Shown: piece after piece, positions 60,714-64,000 of the stretch | Position numbering within the stretch: the first letter of the stretch is position 1 | Layout: each line of letters begins with the position of its first letter | The notes under the pieces: generated by a model | Database searches by the model: none | What the model saw: only the letters and a program-made list of their open reading frames with translations | Told to the model about the DNA's origin: nothing | Translations under genes and position numbers: made by a program | Assembly: GCA_013298145.1 (NCBI GenBank) | Contig: JAAFJO010000003.1 | Coordinates: 186,001-250,000, forward strand | Source: Betaproteobacteria bacterium | GTDB lineage: Bacteria > Pseudomonadota > Gammaproteobacteria > Burkholderiales > Casimicrobiaceae | Length of the DNA stretch: 64,000 nucleotides | Direction of reading: 5' to 3'

Positions 60714-63581
60714 ATGTGCGGCATAGCAGGTTGGAGTTTTCCGAAGGGCGCTGCGCCGCCGATGGCTGCGCTTAAACGCATCGCGCATTCGCTTGCGCAT
60801 CGCGGGCCGGATGGTGCGGGGTTCTACGAACGCGCGAACGAGGGGATTGCCCTCGCACATCGCCGCTTAAGTATTATTGATTTGAGCGATGCCAGCCGCC
60901 AGCCGATGCTTGCGCTCGACGGAAAGGTTGCGCTTTCTTACAACGGTGAGCTCTATAACTTTCGCGATTTGCGCGCCGAACTCGAAGCGCGTGGCGCAAC
61001 GTTCACGACGACAGGCGACACGGAGGTCGTCTTAAAGGCGTATCTCGAGTGGGGCATCGATTGCTTGAATCGATTCGCTGGCATGTTTGCGATTGCGCTT
61101 TGGGATGAGCGCAGCCACACGCTGCATCTGGCGCGCGATGCGATGGGAATCAAGCCGCTTTATTGGATCGAAAAAAGCGGCGGCATTGCATTTGCCTCTG
61201 AGGCGCGGTCCCTCCGATTTATTCCAGGCGCTGCCCTAACTCTGCGAGAACATGGCGTCGCGCAGTATCTTGAATTTGGCTATGTGATTGACGAGGATCG
61301 GACGATCTTCGAATCCGTTCGTAAGCTCGCGCCGGGGACACGGCTTTCAATTCGGGAAGGAAAAATTATCGAGCGCGCACGTTTCTTCGAAGCAGGCGTA
61401 CGCCCCCTTGAGATTGCAGATTTTGACGAGAAAGCGCGTGAACTAAGTGGGCTCTTGAGCCGTGTCGTGGACGAGCATCTAATTGCAGATGTGCCAGTTG
61501 CGATACTTCTTTCGGGTGGCCTTGATTCGAGCGTGATCGCCGCATTGGCCGGGAAGCGTGCGAAGGTCCAAGCGCTGACGATGGCGTTTGACGGGGCATC
61601 GCTCGATGAACGCCCCTTTGCAGCAAAGGTTGCAAACCATATTAGCGCATCTTTCAAAGAGATTTCGATCGCGCCGTCGGATTTGATCGTGGAGCTTAAG
61701 CAGCATGCAGCTATGTTCGACGATCTCTTTGCGGACTTGGGCACGATTACCAGTCGGCTGCTATATCGGAAGTGTAGAGAATTCGGCTACAAAGTCGTTT
61801 TAGTCGGGGAAGGGGCGGATGAGCTATTCGGTGGATACGACATATTCCAGGTGCCAGAAACGCTTTCCTCCTGGGCAAAATTTCGACTTTATCAACGCTA
61901 CGCTGGGCGACGCCATGGCAGCTGCAGAGCGTTGTTTGCTGGGCTATTTGGCGAGTATTTGTCGCAAACTTCGGACGCCTTCGATGCGGTTCGTCTGTTT
62001 GAATCGCGAAGGCAGCTGCCAAACCAATATGTGATGAAGGTGGATAAAGCCAGTATGGCCGAAAGCGTTGAAGCGCGCGCGCCTTACTTGGACCGACGCA
62101 TCGCTGAATTCGCTTACGGCCTGCCCCGTGCCGCGCTGATGCAGGGCGATCAAAACAAGCTGATCTTACGAAAAGTGGCGGCGCTTGACGACCTTCTCCC
62201 ATCGACTATCAGTACTCGGGTGAAGTATGGCGCACCGCTAGACGCCAACTGGATGGATTCGGATGCGAGCATCCGCGCGCTCGCGCGTGCCAGACTGTTC
62301 GCCGACGGCAGCATGACGGAGCGCTACGGGCTGCGGGGTGCGATGAGCGAGTACCTGATTGATCGCAAGAGTGGGCAGCGCTGGCCCGGCGCGCTTTCTA
62401 TCTATCGTGGCTTGGCTTGGCGCTTACTGCTCATGGAATTATGGTCAGATTCGGTGTTGCGTGCGCCGACGACCACCGAGTTGCTTGATCCGATTGAGCT
62501 TACAGGGGACAAACTCGTTGCCTCGAAGTCGGCAAGCGACGTCGCGCGTATTGCAACTGTCAACACTGGGGAAAACAATTCCGCAGGAGCCTCAAACAAC
62601 GCGCGAGCAGACGCTGAAATCATTCCTGGACTGGTGTCCACCATCATTCCCGTGTTCAACCGCGCTGAGATGTTGAAGCGAGCGGTTGAAAGCGTGTTGG
62701 CACAGACCTATCGCCCCATCGAAATCATCATCATTGACGATGGTTCGACCGACGACACGCCAAGAGCGATTGCGGAGTTGACCCTTGCGCACCCCGATAT
62801 TGTGCGCGGATTCACTCAGCGAAACTCAGGCCCAGGGCGAGCGAGGCAGTTCGGGATCGAGCATTCACGCGGCGAGTTTGTTCAGTTTCTTGACAGCGAC
62901 GACCGCTACTTACCAGAGAAAACCGCATTGCAAGTCGCGGCCCTGCGGGAGCATGCAACTGCGGAAATCGCGTACGGACGAGTTTTCGCGGTAGGCGGAG
63001 CTGGTGAGCGTTTGCCTGACACCGCGCACCGCACGCACGAGCGGCACGACGCGGTTTTCCCTGCACTCCTAGCGGGCAGAATTTGGCCGACCAATGTCCC
63101 GATGTATCGACACTCCGCGCTCGCCCGCATCGGAGCCTGGCCGAGTACGCGGCAGATGGAGGACGTGCGGTTTGATGCTCAAGCCGGTGCGGCGCGAGTT
63201 AAGCTCGCCTATGTTGATCAGTTCGTCGCCGAACTCTGGATGCACGAGGGCGAGCATCTGGGCGTCGCGTGGCGTCGGGATCCGAAAGCTCACGCGGAAC
63301 GTGTGGATGCGCTGCTGGAGGTTTTGGCACGCGCGCGTGCGGCTGGTGTTTCAGTGCGCGAACCCGAATTCCAACATTTCTGCAGAACACTTTTTCTTGA
63401 GGCGCGATGGGCCGCTCGAGCAGGACTTGGGGATGAGGCCCGCGCACTGCTCAGCGCTGCCGCGTCGCACGCGACCCAACGGCGGTGGCAATATGCGACG
63501 TTCCGAGCGGCCGGACGTTTGCTTGGCTGGCGTTTTGCGGGGCTGACGGTGGCGTTTACGGAGCGAATGCGGCTGCCGTAA
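60714..63581 (+). CDS. Fusion of asparagine synthase and GT2 glycosyltransferase
   Basis: A 955-residue two-part protein. Residues 1-600 are a complete class B asparagine synthetase: Cys2 (MCGIAGWS), HRGPDGAG, YNGELYNF, LLSGGLDSSVI (S267-S272) and VGEGADELFGGYD. After a low-complexity linker (about 601-637) comes a GT2 domain from about 641: TIIPVFNRAEMLKRAVESVL, IIIIDDGSTDDTP, GPGRARQFGIEH and FVQFLDSDDRYL. No stop or frame change is seen between the parts. It probably couples amide formation with sugar transfer on the same glycan (inference). It starts 19 bases after the previous glycosyltransferase. Confidence 0.9.
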   Translation: MCGIAGWSFPKGAAPPMAALKRIAHSLAHRGPDGAGFYERANEGIALAHRRLSIIDLSDASRQPMLALDGKVALSYNGELYNFRDLRAELEARGATFTTTGDTEVVLKAYLEWGIDCLNRFAGMFAIALWDERSHTLHLARDAMGIKPLYWIEKSGGIAFASEARSLRFIPGAALTLREHGVAQYLEFGYVIDEDRTIFESVRKLAPGTRLSIREGKIIERARFFEAGVRPLEIADFDEKARELSGLLSRVVDEHLIADVPVAILLSGGLDSSVIAALAGKRAKVQALTMAFDGASLDERPFAAKVANHISASFKEISIAPSDLIVELKQHAAMFDDLFADLGTITSRLLYRKCREFGYKVVLVGEGADELFGGYDIFQVPETLSSWAKFRLYQRYAGRRHGSCRALFAGLFGEYLSQTSDAFDAVRLFESRRQLPNQYVMKVDKASMAESVEARAPYLDRRIAEFAYGLPRAALMQGDQNKLILRKVAALDDLLPSTISTRVKYGAPLDANWMDSDASIRALARARLFADGSMTERYGLRGAMSEYLIDRKSGQRWPGALSIYRGLAWRLLLMELWSDSVLRAPTTTELLDPIELTGDKLVASKSASDVARIATVNTGENNSAGASNNARADAEIIPGLVSTIIPVFNRAEMLKRAVESVLAQTYRPIEIIIIDDGSTDDTPRAIAELTLAHPDIVRGFTQRNSGPGRARQFGIEHSRGEFVQFLDSDDRYLPEKTALQVAALREHATAEIAYGRVFAVGGAGERLPDTAHRTHERHDAVFPALLAGRIWPTNVPMYRHSALARIGAWPSTRQMEDVRFDAQAGAARVKLAYVDQFVAELWMHEGEHLGVAWRRDPKAHAERVDALLEVLARARAAGVSVREPEFQHFCRTLFLEARWAARAGLGDEARALLSAAASHATQRRWQYATFRAAGRLLGWRFAGLTVAFTERMRLP

Positions 63582-63672
63582 CTCATCTGCTAATGTAAAT
63601 CGGCGAAAATAGCGGAAACGAGCGGAAAGTAATCGAATTTCCGCATTGGATGTACTTCGCGAAGAGGGTGGC

Positions 63673-64000
63673 GTGAGCAATCAAGAAAACAGCGGCCTGC
63701 AGGTATCTGTAGTGATGGCCGTGTTCAATGGCGAACGAACGCTTGAAGCTACGTTAGCAAGCGTGCTCACCCAGACGGGATGTAGGTTTGAATTCGTCGT
63801 CGTCGATGATGGGTCTTTCGACGGCACTCCAGCGATTCTGGACAGATTCGCGGCGGCCGATGATCGCCTGCGTGTTGTTCGCCAGTCAAACGCGGGGCTG
63901 ACGAAAGCCCTAGTTCGCGGTTGTGAGCGCGCGCGTGCGCCCTACATCGCACGACAAGATTGCGGCGATCTGAGCCTGCCAGGGCGCCTTGAATTGCAGC
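63673..64000 (+). CDS. Glycosyltransferase, GT2 family, 3' truncated by window edge
   Basis: The frame opens with GTG at 63673, preceded by GAGGG at 63664-63669, and stays open to the window end (109 codons). The translation shows a GT2 start: VSVVMAVFNGERTLEATLASVL, then FVVVDDGSFDGTPAIL and a likely DxD region beginning RAPYIARQDCGDLS. It continues the run of glycan genes. Product beyond residue 109 is unseen. Confidence 0.85.
   Translation, partial: MSNQENSGLQVSVVMAVFNGERTLEATLASVLTQTGCRFEFVVVDDGSFDGTPAILDRFAAADDRLRVVRQSNAGLTKALVRGCERARAPYIARQDCGDLSLPGRLELQ

Noticed and set aside
63622..63644. Hairpin GCGGAAA...TTTCCGC after the fusion gene as a terminator
   Set aside because: Only a 7-bp stem with a 9-base loop and no T-run; the next glycosyltransferase follows on the same strand, so termination here is not supported.

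Overview
The window looks like a chromosomal segment of a betaproteobacterium (inference). It opens with a translation and DNA-architecture block, the 3' part of pheT, then ihfA, a MerR-family gene and tRNA-Pro(GGG), which is an arrangement I associate with that class. The sequence is moderately GC-rich with Gram-negative envelope genes throughout. There is no phage, transposase, integrase or CRISPR array.

Layout. (1) 1-3000: housekeeping block closed by a strong tRNA terminator. (2) 3080-22165: five large exported proteins (two S8 subtilases, a metzincin-type metalloprotease, a beta-helix protein and a glycine-rich/Cys-repeat protein), interrupted by an MFS transporter and pncB. All five end in the same kind of dockerin-like, EF-hand-like C-terminal module, four of them bracketed or closed by cysteine. 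(3) 22107-31584, minus strand: an exopolysaccharide operon read as CpsB-type phosphatase, Wza-like exporter, Wzc-like tyrosine autokinase, membrane J-domain protein, unknown membrane-anchored protein, OmpA-like protein and O-antigen ligase/polymerase. (4) 31851-46112: a lasso-peptide gene cluster. It has one ABC exporter, one split B protein (PqqD-like recognition protein plus transglutaminase-like leader peptidase), two asparagine-synthetase-like cyclases and two different precursor genes, each directly after its own cyclase. Around them lie a PRMT-fold methyltransferase, a 2-oxoglutarate/Fe(II) oxygenase, an HPr-kinase-like kinase, a second methyltransferase, and a nucleotidyltransferase-family gene at each end. 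(5) 46152-64000, plus strand: a surface-glycan locus with nucleotide-sugar enzymes (UDP-glucuronate epimerase, UDP-xylose synthase, CDP-paratose-epimerase-like, GalE), a Wzm/Wzt ABC exporter, several glycosyltransferases, an acyltransferase, an AsnB, and an AsnB-glycosyltransferase fusion. It runs off the end of the window.

The most interesting system is the dual lasso-peptide cluster. The two precursors (38710-38910 and 44694-44864) are short. Both match the YxxP...G...T leader signature at identical spacing, and each places an acidic residue at core position 8 or 9, where the macrolactam should close. Each core also carries two cysteines, in different arrangements, so two topologically different disulfide-bearing lasso peptides are predicted from one shared maturation and export apparatus. 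The second precursor has its own consensus-like promoter and a perfect 11-bp intrinsic terminator that lies inside the 3' coding end of the convergent gene.

Functional names come from reading motifs and from remembered family signatures; no database search was run. Start codons are my choices where several are possible.
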